Source of the DNA: Albidovulum sediminicola
GTDB lineage: Bacteria > Pseudomonadota > Alphaproteobacteria > Rhodobacterales > Rhodobacteraceae
Assembly: GCF_025751575.1 (NCBI RefSeq)
Contig: NZ_JAOWLA010000012.1
Coordinates: forward strand, 1 to 64,000
Reading direction: 5' to 3'
DNA length: 64,000 nt
Shown here: piece by piece, positions 20,304 to 28,464 of the stretch
How positions within the stretch are numbered: position 1 is the first letter of the stretch
Layout of the letters: the number at the start of each line of letters is the position of its first letter
The notes under the pieces: model-generated
Seen by the model: the letters and a program-made list of their open reading frames with translations, nothing else
Database searches by the model: none
Told to the model about the DNA's origin: nothing
Translations under genes and position numbers: made by a program

Positions 20304-20882
20304 CGTTTTCAGGAAACGCGACGCAACTTTGGGCGCTTATGCACGCGCGGCGATCTGTGGGGCGCGCCGGGTCGCCGTAGCCCGCCATCCGTGACCCGGG
20401 TTTCCGGGGCAGTTCCAATCCAGCTTCGATCACGGCCTGTCGCGGTCGCGGAAACGATCCGGCTGGTTTTCCGGCGGAGGCGGCAGGGCATCGCGCATAC
20501 TGCGGTAACGGGGCGGCGGTCGCGCTGGCACATATCGCATTTCTTGATTTTATCCATATTTTTCTGGATATTAGAGCACATTTCGAACATTTCCGGGTAG
20601 GACGCGTGGCGCGCGCATCGGCTTTCCCGCCATTTCCAGTGTCGAGAAACAGCGTAATAATCGCGCGGAATGGCCCGGGTGACGTTACAATCGGATTTGC
20701 GTGGCGGATGCAGCGCCGCTAGACCTGTGTTCGGGCAATCGCGCTGACGTCGGGAGGGCGGAGCGGGGTTGAGGTTAAGCCGGGATCGGCAGAGGGACGT
20801 GTGAGAGTGACGATCGACTTGGGGTATCGAAGCGAGCAGAGCTCTATGGCGGGCCGTCGCCATCGGGGGCGGAGCGTCTGAT
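20304..20882. other. 579-base gap without a convincing gene
   Basis: This stretch lies between tRNA-Leu and the Hint-domain gene. It holds an AT-rich patch (about 20530-20600) with a small inverted repeat TATCCA / TGGATA. Open frames here lack ribosome-binding sites and recognisable motifs. I see no integrase, attachment-site duplicate of the tRNA end, or other mobile-element sign. Confidence 0.5.
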
Positions 20883-21455
20883 ATGCCGTTTCTGACTGGG
20901 GGCTGTGTCATCGCAACGGACCGCGGCGAAGTGCCGGCAGAGGTGCTGCGCGTGGGCGACAGGATCATCACCCGCGACAACGGGCTGCAGAGGCTCCGCT
21001 GGATCGGCACGCGGCGTCTCAACCGGGCAGATCTGTTCGCGAATGATCACCTCAGGCCGCTGCTGGTCAGGCAGGGATCGCTGGACGGATGGCTGCCAGA
21101 GGGCGACATCCGGGTTAGTCCGAACCAGCGCATCCTGGCGCCGCGCGACCGCAGCCTTGTTCATTTCGAGGAACATGAGGCGCTGATCTCTGCCAAGCAC
21201 ATGATCGACATGCGTCCGGCCGGTGCCAGCGCCAGCATCAGCTACACCTGTGTGCTTTTCGACCGGCACGAAATGATTCTGCTCAACGGCGTCTGGACCG
21301 AGGCGTTTCATCCGGGGGACATATCGGTGAACGGGATGGGGAATGCGCAGCGCTTCGAGCTATACGCGCTTTACCCCGAACTGCAGGCCCTGTTCGCCGA
21401 GGCGGTGGCCAAGGCGGTGCCCGGGCAGGTCGTGCCCTTCCCCCGCCAGCACTAG
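20883..21455 (+). CDS. Stand-alone Hint-domain protein
   Basis: The 190-aa protein is almost entirely a Hint (Hedgehog/intein) domain of the Hint_2 kind common in Rhodobacterales. The start FLTGGCVIATDRGEVPAEVL has the nucleophilic Cys (C8) with the characteristic IAT-xxG-xxxxE pattern. VGDRIITRDNG and the block B-like region DIRVSPNQRILAPRD follow. The second nucleophile His-Asn of true inteins is not evident. Such domains usually cap large secreted or calcium-binding adhesins, but here nothing is fused in front. Function unknown; possible self-cleavage is inferred only. A true start further upstream cannot be excluded. Confidence 0.75.
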   Translation: MPFLTGGCVIATDRGEVPAEVLRVGDRIITRDNGLQRLRWIGTRRLNRADLFANDHLRPLLVRQGSLDGWLPEGDIRVSPNQRILAPRDRSLVHFEEHEALISAKHMIDMRPAGASASISYTCVLFDRHEMILLNGVWTEAFHPGDISVNGMGNAQRFELYALYPELQALFAEAVAKAVPGQVVPFPRQH

Positions 21456-21462
21456 GACCACC

Positions 21463-22077
21463 TCAGCCCGCGGGATTTTCGCGTGCTGCGCGCCAGGCGG
21501 CCCATTCCTCGGGCGTGTCGAGATCGGTGATCGCGCGCCGGCCGGGCAGGGGGAGGAGCCGGACGACCTCGCCCGCGATGATCCGCCGCCCGCCCTGATC
21601 GCCGCTCAGAACGGCGAGTTCGCCGAACAACCGGGCGGGAAAGACGACCGGATGACCGGGCGTATAGTCGGAGGCTGCCGCGCGCAGGACCGTTTCCGGC
21701 TCACCCTCATAGACCGTGGCGACCGTGATCAGATCCGGCGCGGTCAATTCCGGCATGTCGGCGGGCACCACCATCAGCCCGGGCGGAGAGACATGCCCCG
21801 CCGCCGCGACTGCTGCGCGGAGCGACGCCGCAAGACCCTCATGCGCGTCCGGGACGGGCAGGGGCCGCACCCCTAGCCCGCTTAGCGCGGCAAGCCGTGG
21901 GCGGGCATGGGGACCGCCCTCGGGCAGGGTGACGAAGACGACAGGGCTCGCCGCCAACGACAGGCGCGCGATGCGCCTGAGCATCGGCTCGCCCTCGATC
22001 TCTTCCATCAGCTTGTCGCCGCCACGCATCCGGCTGGAGCTGCCGGCCGCGGGAATGACGATTGCGACCCTGTCCAT
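21463..22077 (-). CDS. MocA/MobA-like nucleotidyltransferase
   Basis: The 204-aa protein is of the NTP transferase-like family that includes molybdenum cofactor cytidylyltransferase MocA. It has the nucleotide-binding start AIVIPAAGSSSRMRGGDKLM (family pattern LAAGxSxRMGxxK), the metal site MVVPADMPELTAPDL and the later TPGHPVVFPARLFGEL. The ATG at 22077 places the glycine loop at its usual N-terminal position. It probably modifies molybdopterin with CTP or a related step. No molybdoenzyme gene is adjacent, so the exact substrate is open. Confidence 0.78.
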   Translation of the reverse strand: MDRVAIVIPAAGSSSRMRGGDKLMEEIEGEPMLRRIARLSLAASPVVFVTLPEGGPHARPRLAALSGLGVRPLPVPDAHEGLAASLRAAVAAAGHVSPPGLMVVPADMPELTAPDLITVATVYEGEPETVLRAAASDYTPGHPVVFPARLFGELAVLSGDQGGRRIIAGEVVRLLPLPGRRAITDLDTPEEWAAWRAARENPAG

Positions 22078-22177
22078 GCCACCCAACTCCGCATCGGAGG
22101 GTCCGATGCCCGAAAAGGAAACGATGCGCGAAGTATCCGTTCCGCGCATCTCCGTGGCAAGAGCCGATGCGGCAGGC

Positions 22178-24604
22178 TTAGCCGCGCATTCGCGCCCCGT
22201 CCGCGTCCCAGAGCGGGCCATCGATCATCCGGGCCTTGCAGCGCTTGCCAAGGATCTCGATCTCCGCCTCAAGCCCGGCGGTGATCATCTCGACCGGGAC
22301 GAAGCCCTGGGCGATCGATTGGCCGGTCCAATGCGAATACCCGCCCGAGGTGCAGAAGCCGACGACCTTGTCCCCGATCCAGATCGGCTCATAGGCTACC
22401 ACGTCGGCCTCGTCAGTCTCGACGATGAACGCGCAGAGCTTCCGCTTGGGGCCCGCGGCCTTTTCGGCCATCGCGGGCGCCTTGCCGATCCAGTCGGCCG
22501 CCTTGTTCCAGCGGATGAAGCGGTCTATGCCGGTTTCGCCGGGGAAGTAGTCTGGCGAAAACTCCCGCGCCCAGGAGCCGAAGAGCTTGTCGAGGCGCAG
22601 CGACATCATCGCGCGCATGCCGAAGGGGCGCAGGCCCAGGTCCTGACCGGCCTCCCAAAGCGTGTGCCAAAGCGACCGCTGGCTCATGAAATCGGTGAAG
22701 ATCTCATAGCCCAGGTCGCCGGTGTAGCTGACGCGCTGGACAAGGCAATCGGCCATGCCGATGGTCATGCGCCTGGCGTCCATGAACTTGAACGCCTCGC
22801 CCGAAACATCGGCGCGGGTGACGCGCGCCAGAAGATCGCGCGCCTTAGGCCCCGCGATCTGGAAGCCGGTGATCCGGTCAGAGACGTTTTCGACCCGCAC
22901 GCCGTCATCCAGGTTCGCCTCGAACCAGCGCAGGTGCTGGTCCTGCGCGCCGTAGCTGCCGGTAATCCGGAACTCAGTTTCCGAGAGACATGTGACGGTG
23001 AAGTCGCCGATGATCTTGCCCTTGGGGCTCAGCATCGGGGTCAATGACAGGCGGCCGGGCTTCGGGATCGCGCCCGCCATGATCCGATCAAGCCAGGCGC
23101 GCGCGTTCGGCCCCGTCACGCGGAACTTGCCGAAGTTCTGCACCTCGTTGATGCCGACCGCCTCCCGCACCGCCATGACTTCCTGGCGCGTCGCCTCCCA
23201 GGCGTTGGAGCGCCGGAAGGTCGGCGTCTCGTAGCGCGGCTCGCCCGGCAGGGCGAAGTAGTTCACGACCTCAAGCCCGTATTGCTGGCCCCAGACCGCG
23301 TTCATGCCGTCGAAGATGTCGTACATCGGCGTCGTACGGAAGGGGCGCGCGGCAGGGCGTTCCTCGTTCGGGTAGGAGACCGAGAAGCGCATCTGGTAGT
23401 TCTCGATCACCTTCGGGACGGTGTAGCCCGGCGTGGTCCACTTGCCGAAACGGGCGACGTCAAAGCCGCGCGGGTCGACCTCGGTTTCGCCGTGGATCAT
23501 CCATTCGGCAAGCGACTTGCCCATGCCGCCGCCTTGGCTGAAGCCTGCCATCACGGCGCAGGCCGACCAGTAGTTGCGAAGGCCCGGCACCGGCCCGATC
23601 AGCGGGTTGCCGTCGGGGGCGAAGGTGAAGGGGCCGTGGATCACGCGCTTCACCCCCGTGCGTTCCAGAACCGGGAAGCGGCGGTAGGCGAAGGTGACAG
23701 AGTCCTCGATCTTGTCGAACTGTTCGTTCAGAAGTTCATGGCCGAAGTTCCAGGGGGTGCCATCGACGCTCCATGGTTCGCAGGGCTTTTCATAGAAGCC
23801 GATGCAAAGGCCGCGCCCCTCTTGGCGCAGGTAGCTTTCGCCGCCGGGGTCCATGACGTGGGGGAATTCCTTGCCCGATTTCAGGATGTCCATGATTTCG
23901 GGGATGTCATCGGTCACCAGGTATTGGTGCGCCATCGGCAGAAGCGGCAGGTAGACACCGGCCATCGCGCCCACCTCGCGCGCCCAGAGACCGCCTGCGT
24001 TGACGATATGCTCGGCGTGGATCGTGCCCTGTTCAGTCACGACGTCCCAAGTGCCATCCGCACGCGGGTTGGTTTCCAGCACGCGATTATGCTCGACGAT
24101 CTCCGCCCCGCCCATCTTGGCCGCGCGCGCATAGGCATGGGTGGTGCCCGACGGATCGAGGTGGCCGTCGAGCGGGTCGTAAAGCGCGCCCACAATCCCG
24201 TCGAGGTTCACCTGGCCATAGGTAAATGCCTTGATCTCCTCGGGGCCGAGGATTTCGGTGTGCAGGCCCATGTAGCGGTGCTTGGCGCGCTCGGCCACCA
24301 GCATCTCGAACCGGGCCTGGTTGTCGGCCAGCGTGATGCCGCCGACGTGGTGGAGGCCACAGGACATGCCGGTGATCGCCTCAAGCTCCTTGTAGAGCCC
24401 GATCGTGTAGCCCTGAAGCGCCGCCATGTTGGTGTCGCCGTTCAGCGTGTGGAACCCGCCCGCCGCATGCCAGGTGGAGCCGGAGGTGAGCGTGGAACGC
24501 TCGATCAGCATCACGTCCTTCCAGCCGTATTTCGTCAGGTGGTAAAGCACCGAGCAGCCGACGACGCCGCCGCCGATCACCACGACCTGTGCCTGGGTCT
24601 TCAT
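22178..24604 (-). CDS. Dimethylglycine/sarcosine dehydrogenase-like FAD-GcvT enzyme
   Basis: The 808-aa protein joins an N-terminal FAD-dependent amine oxidase (DAO fold, dinucleotide motif VVVIGGGVVGCSVLYHL at about 8-24) to a C-terminal GcvT-like folate-binding aminomethyltransferase domain starting near residue 430. This matches dimethylglycine and sarcosine dehydrogenases, which demethylate N-methylated glycines and pass the carbon to tetrahydrofolate. Flavin-site features are GSTWHAAGGFHT and DPSGTTHAYARAAK. It follows livM after 156 bases with a hairpin between, and has a good site (TCTGGAGG) before ATG 24604. A GbdR-like regulator upstream of the cluster supports a betaine-derived substrate. 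Confidence 0.85.
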   Translation of the reverse strand: MKTQAQVVVIGGGVVGCSVLYHLTKYGWKDVMLIERSTLTSGSTWHAAGGFHTLNGDTNMAALQGYTIGLYKELEAITGMSCGLHHVGGITLADNQARFEMLVAERAKHRYMGLHTEILGPEEIKAFTYGQVNLDGIVGALYDPLDGHLDPSGTTHAYARAAKMGGAEIVEHNRVLETNPRADGTWDVVTEQGTIHAEHIVNAGGLWAREVGAMAGVYLPLLPMAHQYLVTDDIPEIMDILKSGKEFPHVMDPGGESYLRQEGRGLCIGFYEKPCEPWSVDGTPWNFGHELLNEQFDKIEDSVTFAYRRFPVLERTGVKRVIHGPFTFAPDGNPLIGPVPGLRNYWSACAVMAGFSQGGGMGKSLAEWMIHGETEVDPRGFDVARFGKWTTPGYTVPKVIENYQMRFSVSYPNEERPAARPFRTTPMYDIFDGMNAVWGQQYGLEVVNYFALPGEPRYETPTFRRSNAWEATRQEVMAVREAVGINEVQNFGKFRVTGPNARAWLDRIMAGAIPKPGRLSLTPMLSPKGKIIGDFTVTCLSETEFRITGSYGAQDQHLRWFEANLDDGVRVENVSDRITGFQIAGPKARDLLARVTRADVSGEAFKFMDARRMTIGMADCLVQRVSYTGDLGYEIFTDFMSQRSLWHTLWEAGQDLGLRPFGMRAMMSLRLDKLFGSWAREFSPDYFPGETGIDRFIRWNKAADWIGKAPAMAEKAAGPKRKLCAFIVETDEADVVAYEPIWIGDKVVGFCTSGGYSHWTGQSIAQGFVPVEMITAGLEAEIEILGKRCKARMIDGPLWDADGARMRG

Positions 24605-24657
24605 GTTCGCCTCCAGAGGAATTTGCGACCAATCAAGGCCCGAAAGCGATCTGGAGC

Positions 24658-24686
24658 ATGTCGATCAGCGACAAAAAATGTCGTTT
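24658..24686. promoter_or_regulatory. Candidate operator with TGTCG half-sites before the dehydrogenase gene
   Basis: ATGTCG occurs twice on the plus strand (24658-24663 and 24678-24683), 20 bases apart. CGACA-AAAAA-TGTCG forms an inverted repeat at 24669-24683. It lies about 55-80 bases before the dehydrogenase start. ATGTCGTTT recurs upstream of the MttB-like gene and, with one change, the GbdR-like regulator. Inference only: an AraC-family site. Confidence 0.4.
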
Positions 24687-24711
24687 CGCGTTTTGATCCC
24701 CATGAAAGCAG

Positions 24712-24737
24712 CGAAGCCGGGGTTGGCCCCGGCTTCG
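24712..24737 (-). terminator. Hairpin between livM and the dehydrogenase gene
   Basis: CGAAGCCGGGG and CCCCGGCTTCG form a perfect 11-base stem with a TTGG loop, 24 bases after the livM stop. No strong T-run follows, so it may be a partial terminator or an mRNA 3-prime end stabiliser for the transporter transcript. Confidence 0.5.
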
Positions 24738-24760
24738 TCGCGGCGGGTTTTCCGCACGGC

Positions 24761-26080
24761 TCATTTTTCCGGAATGAGGCCCCTTGGGCTGAAGCGAAGC
24801 ACGAGCAACAACACCAGTCCCAGCGCGATGAGGCGCATGTGGGCGGCGGAGTCCTTGAGGTGTTCGCGTAGCGGCGAAGCGGGGTCCATGCCCGCGGTCA
24901 GGTATTCGAGCGCGGCGGGGCCCCAGGCCTCGACCTTGAGCCAGAGGAAGCTGATCAGGAAGCCGCCGAGGATCGCGCCCCAGTTGTTGCCCGAGCCGCC
25001 GACGATGACCATCACCCAGATGAGGAAGGTGAAGCGCAAGGGGCTGTAGGTGCCGGGGTTGTGCAGGCTGTCCATCGTCACCATCATCGCGCCGGCCAGG
25101 CCGCAGACGGCGGAGCCGAGGATGAAGATCTGCAGGTGGCGGCCGGTCACGTTCTTGCCCATCGCCCCGGCCGCGACCTCATTGTCGCGGATGGCGCGCA
25201 TCATCCGGCCCCAGGGCGACTTCAGCGCCAGTTCCGACGCGGCCGTCAGCAGGAGCAGGATGGCGAGGAAGAGGCCGGCATAAAGCAGCTTGACCACGAC
25301 GGTGGAGGCCACGACCGGCTCGGCGCCGAAGCCGGCGGCGAAGTCGACGAAGGCGGGGCTTGCCTGCAGGTCGACCTCATAGGGAACCGGGCGGGGAATG
25401 CCGATGACGTTCTTGACGCCGCGCGCCAGCCAGTCCTCGTTCTTCAGGACGGCGACGATGATCTCGCCGATCCCTAGCGTCGCGATGGCGAGGTAGTCGG
25501 AGCGCAGCCCCAGCGCGGTCTTGCCGATCAGCCAGGCCGCGCCCGCCGCCAGAAGCGCGCCGACGGGCCAGGACAGGAGCACCGGCAGGCCGAGCCCGCC
25601 GAGGTTGGAATTGGTCGCGGGGTTGAAGGCCTCGATCACCTCGACCGCCGGGTCGAAGAGCGCGCGGTAGAGGAAGAAGCCGCCGATCAGCGTCACGCAG
25701 AGCGCGGCAAGCCGCACCCGGCCCTTCAGCCGGTGGTTCAGCACGATCGCCAGCGCGATCACGCCCAGGCCGACGATCAGCGCGAAGACCAGCCGGCCCA
25801 CGCCGCCCGCGGTCCAGACCTCGGTCACCGGGGGCGTGGCGATCAGTACCGGGGCCAGCCCGCCAAGCGCGATGAAGCCCACGACGCCGACGTTGAAAAG
25901 CCCCGCGTAGCCCCATTGCATGTTCACGCCGAGCGCCATGATCGCCGAGAGCAGGCCGAAGTTCAGGATGAAGAGCGCGGTGTTCCAGCTGCCGCCGAAG
26001 ATCCCGCCGAACGTGGTCGAGCCTTCGAGCACGATCAGCGCCGCCATGCCCGCGAAAAGAAGGATGTTGCGCGTGTTCAT
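24761..26080 (-). CDS. livM: Branched-chain amino acid ABC transporter permease LivM
   Basis: The 439-aa polytopic inner-membrane permease is longer than the usual ~320-420 aa. Family hallmarks are GLLSAIMALGVNMQWGYAGLFNVG, LRSDYLAIATLGIGEIIVAVL and the EAA-like loop SPWGRMMRAIRDNEVAAGAMGKNV. An extra pair of spans lies at residues 85-140. The C-terminus RFSPRGLIPEK is typical. It overlaps livH by four bases. The transported solute is not decided by sequence; amino acids, amides and urea are all carried by this class. Confidence 0.9.
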   Translation of the reverse strand: MNTRNILLFAGMAALIVLEGSTTFGGIFGGSWNTALFILNFGLLSAIMALGVNMQWGYAGLFNVGVVGFIALGGLAPVLIATPPVTEVWTAGGVGRLVFALIVGLGVIALAIVLNHRLKGRVRLAALCVTLIGGFFLYRALFDPAVEVIEAFNPATNSNLGGLGLPVLLSWPVGALLAAGAAWLIGKTALGLRSDYLAIATLGIGEIIVAVLKNEDWLARGVKNVIGIPRPVPYEVDLQASPAFVDFAAGFGAEPVVASTVVVKLLYAGLFLAILLLLTAASELALKSPWGRMMRAIRDNEVAAGAMGKNVTGRHLQIFILGSAVCGLAGAMMVTMDSLHNPGTYSPLRFTFLIWVMVIVGGSGNNWGAILGGFLISFLWLKVEAWGPAALEYLTAGMDPASPLREHLKDSAAHMRLIALGLVLLLVLRFSPRGLIPEK

Positions 26081-27087
26081 ACCGATTTCCCCTTGAAGAG
26101 GCCGGTGGGCTTGAAGAGCAGGACGACGATGAGAAGCGCGAAGGAGACCGCGAACTTGTAGTCGGTGGAAAGCAGCTGCGCGAGCCCGTCGGGCGCCAGC
26201 GCCTCGGGCAGCACATAGGTCGCGACCTTCTTCCAGGCATAGGTCAGGCCGACCTCGGAAAAGGCGATCAGGAAGCCGCCCGCGATCGCGCCCAAGGGGC
26301 TGCCGAGCCCGCCGACGATGGCCGAGGCGAAGACCGGCAGCAGCAGCTGGAAGTAGTTGAAGGCCTTGAAGCTCTTGTCGAGCCCGTAGAGCGTGCCGGC
26401 GATGACGGCGAGGCCCGACGCGATGATCCAGGTCACCGCCACCACGCGTTCCGGGTTGATGCCCGAGAGCAGCGCGAGGTCCTCGTTGTCGGAATAGGCG
26501 CGCATCGACTTGCCGGTGCGGGTCTTGTTGAGGAACCAGAACAGGAGCGCGACGACGAGGACGGCGGCGGCGATGGTCTGGGCCTGGCTGGCCTTGAAGG
26601 CCAGCCCCTCGGCAAGGCCCGTGGACTTCTTGAACTCATTGGCGTTGATCAGGAACCGCGCGCCATCGGCAAAGCGGATCTCCTCCACGCCGATGACGAA
26701 GCGGGTGACGCCGTTCATCACGAACATCACCCCCATCGAGACGATCACCAGGATCACCGGCGCGGCCTTCTGCCGGCGGTAGAAGCGGTAGACCCCGCGG
26801 TCGGTCAGAAGCACGACCGCCGCCGTCGCTGCGATGCCGAAGGGCAGCGCGAGGAAGGCCGTGGGCAGCGGGCCAAGGCTGACACCCAGCGATTGCAGCC
26901 ACCAGGTCACCAGGATCACGAAGCCCGTCCCCAGCGCCATCGTGTCGCCATGGGCGAAGTTCGAAAACCTGAGGATGCCGTAGATCAGCGTCACCCCAAG
27001 CGCCCCGAGCGCGAGCTGCGCCCCATAGGCCGTCGCCGGTATGACGACAAAGTTCAAAAGCGCGACAAGCGCATTGAGAAGGTCCAT
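26077..27087 (-). CDS. livH: Branched-chain amino acid ABC transporter permease LivH
   Basis: The 336-aa permease partner of LivM. Hallmarks are ALGALGVTLIYGILRFSNFAHGDTMALG near the N-terminus and MRAYSDNEDLALLSGINPERV as the cytoplasmic coupling loop. ASAIVGGLGSPLGAIAGGFLIAFSE follows. I chose ATG 27087 (MDLLNALVALLN); the open frame extends 225 bases further but is Arg/Pro-rich and not family-like. Between livH and the ATPase genes lies a small secreted protein gene with its own terminator, so livH probably has its own promoter in the gap 27088-27209. Confidence 0.9.
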   Translation of the reverse strand: MDLLNALVALLNFVVIPATAYGAQLALGALGVTLIYGILRFSNFAHGDTMALGTGFVILVTWWLQSLGVSLGPLPTAFLALPFGIAATAAVVLLTDRGVYRFYRRQKAAPVILVIVSMGVMFVMNGVTRFVIGVEEIRFADGARFLINANEFKKSTGLAEGLAFKASQAQTIAAAVLVVALLFWFLNKTRTGKSMRAYSDNEDLALLSGINPERVVAVTWIIASGLAVIAGTLYGLDKSFKAFNYFQLLLPVFASAIVGGLGSPLGAIAGGFLIAFSEVGLTYAWKKVATYVLPEALAPDGLAQLLSTDYKFAVSFALLIVVLLFKPTGLFKGKSV

Positions 27088-27209
27088 GCTTCTCCCCCGT
27101 GGCTGGCCCTTCGGCCTGTCTTTATTGTCCCTTGACCCAATACCATACCCGGCCCTCTCCGCAAGCCATTGCAGGACCCTTTGGGCCCGCGTCCCCCGAC
27201 ACGGCCGCG

Positions 27210-27230
27210 AAAAAGGCCCCGGACGGGGCC
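27210..27230 (-). terminator. Terminator after the small secreted protein gene
   Basis: Read on the minus strand, GGCCCC and GGGGCC pair around GTCC and are followed by TTTTT. It lies about 48 bases after the stop of the small secreted protein gene and before livH. Confidence 0.7.
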
Positions 27231-27277
27231 GGAACCCTGCGCGATGATGGCGAGGGCCTATCAGCGTCTTGTGTAAC

Positions 27278-27604
27278 TCAGCCTTGGGCCGGTGTGCAGG
27301 TGCCCTGCACATAGCCGGTCTTGCTGCCGGTCCCGGTATAGTGCAGCTCCCCGGTTTCGGTGTTGAGGGCGTAGTTCTGCGTGAACCCGTCCCCGATTAC
27401 GACGAAGAACAGACCCTTGGTGCCGGGGTGGACGTCCGCCTCGATCTCAGCGCCCTCGGAAAGGACTTGGCCCTTGTCCTGGCCTTCGTACTGGACAAGC
27501 TGCACCGCTGCCAATGCGGACTCGCCCGAACAATCAAAGACAATGTTTCCCGCTTCAGCGGACAGGGGCAGCAGAATGCCTGCGGAAAGGAAAAGGTATT
27601 TCAC
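27278..27604 (-). CDS. Small secreted protein of unknown function
   Basis: I start at GTG 27604, which has TTGGAG six bases before it and yields a clean signal peptide (MKYLFLSAGILLPLSAEA, cleavage before GNIVFDC). The 108-aa product would be exported, with a mature domain of about 90 residues. It holds two cysteines (in FDCSGES and QGTCTPAQ) that could form a disulfide, and beta-strand-rich sequence such as NYALNTETGELHYTGTGSKTG. It sits between livF and livH in the same direction. A strong hairpin lies upstream (27703-27730) and a terminator downstream, so it looks like an independent unit inside the transporter cluster. No family recognised. Confidence 0.7.
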   Translation of the reverse strand: MKYLFLSAGILLPLSAEAGNIVFDCSGESALAAVQLVQYEGQDKGQVLSEGAEIEADVHPGTKGLFFVVIGDGFTQNYALNTETGELHYTGTGSKTGYVQGTCTPAQG

Positions 27605-27702
27605 GGAAAACTCCAATAATGCTTCCGGATCGGCGCAGTAGGGATGCACTGTGGCGGAAAATTGTCGAATTCCGGGCGCTTTGGGGGGCGTTTGAAAGCG
27701 CG

Positions 27703-27730
27703 AAGGGACGCCGCGATAATGGCGTCCCTT
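27703..27730 (-). terminator. Hairpin after livF
   Basis: AAGGGACGCC and GGCGTCCCTT form a perfect ten-base stem around an eight-base loop, 30 bases after the livF stop on the minus strand. The T content after it is low, so it may terminate weakly or protect the transcript end. Confidence 0.55.
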
Positions 27731-27759
27731 CCGGTCGATAACACGTCGTTTTCGGGGTT

Positions 27760-28464
27760 TTAGCCCCCCAAGAAGGTGCGCCGCACCTCTGCGTTTGCTA
27801 GAAGCGCCTCGCCGGTGTCGGTGTAGCGGTTGGCGCCCTGGACGAGGACGTAGCCCTTGTCGGCGATCTCCAGCGCCTGGCGGGCGTTCTGTTCGACCAT
27901 CAGGATCGAGATGCCGGTGCGGGCGACCTCGATGATGCGGTCGAAAAGCTCGTCCATGACGATGGGGGAGACGCCGGCGGTGGGCTCATCCAGCATCAGG
28001 AGCTTTGGCTGCGTCATCAGCGCGCGGCCCACGGCGACCTGCTGGCGCTGGCCGCCGGACAGTTCGCCCGCGGGCTGGCGGCGCTTGTCCTTCAGGATCG
28101 GGAAAAGGTCGTAGACCTGCTCCATCGTGGCGCGGAAGTCGTCGCGGCGGATGAAGGCGCCCATCTCCAGGTTCTCCTCGACCGACATCGAGGGGAAGAC
28201 GTTGTTGACCTGCGGCACGAAGCCCATGCCCTTGGCCACGCGGTCCTGAGGCGTCAGGGCGGTGATGTCCTGCCCGTCGAGCGTCACCTGGCCCTTGCGC
28301 AGGTTCAGCATCCCGAAGACCGCCTTCATCGCGGTCGACTTGCCCGCCCCGTTGGGGCCGACGATCACCGCGATCTCGCCCTTGTCCACGGTCAGCGTGC
28401 AGTCGTGCAGGATGTCGGCGGCGCCGTAGCCGCCGGTCATGTTCTCGGCCGCGAGGAAGCTCAT
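27760..28464 (-). CDS. livF: Branched-chain amino acid ABC transporter ATPase LivF
   Basis: The 234-aa cytoplasmic ATPase has Walker A GPNGAGKST, signature LSGGQRQQVAVGRAL and Walker B LLMLDEPTAG, followed by H-loop-region sequence ILMVEQN. It is of the short LivF type. It overlaps the livG stop by four bases and would pair with LivG beneath LivHM. Confidence 0.93.
   Translation of the reverse strand: MSFLAAENMTGGYGAADILHDCTLTVDKGEIAVIVGPNGAGKSTAMKAVFGMLNLRKGQVTLDGQDITALTPQDRVAKGMGFVPQVNNVFPSMSVEENLEMGAFIRRDDFRATMEQVYDLFPILKDKRRQPAGELSGGQRQQVAVGRALMTQPKLLMLDEPTAGVSPIVMDELFDRIIEVARTGISILMVEQNARQALEIADKGYVLVQGANRYTDTGEALLANAEVRRTFLGG

Noticed and set aside
20304-20882. Integrated element at the tRNA-Leu 3-prime end
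   Set aside because: tRNA genes are common integration sites, but there is no integrase, no repeat of the tRNA end and no foreign-looking genes in the following kilobases.
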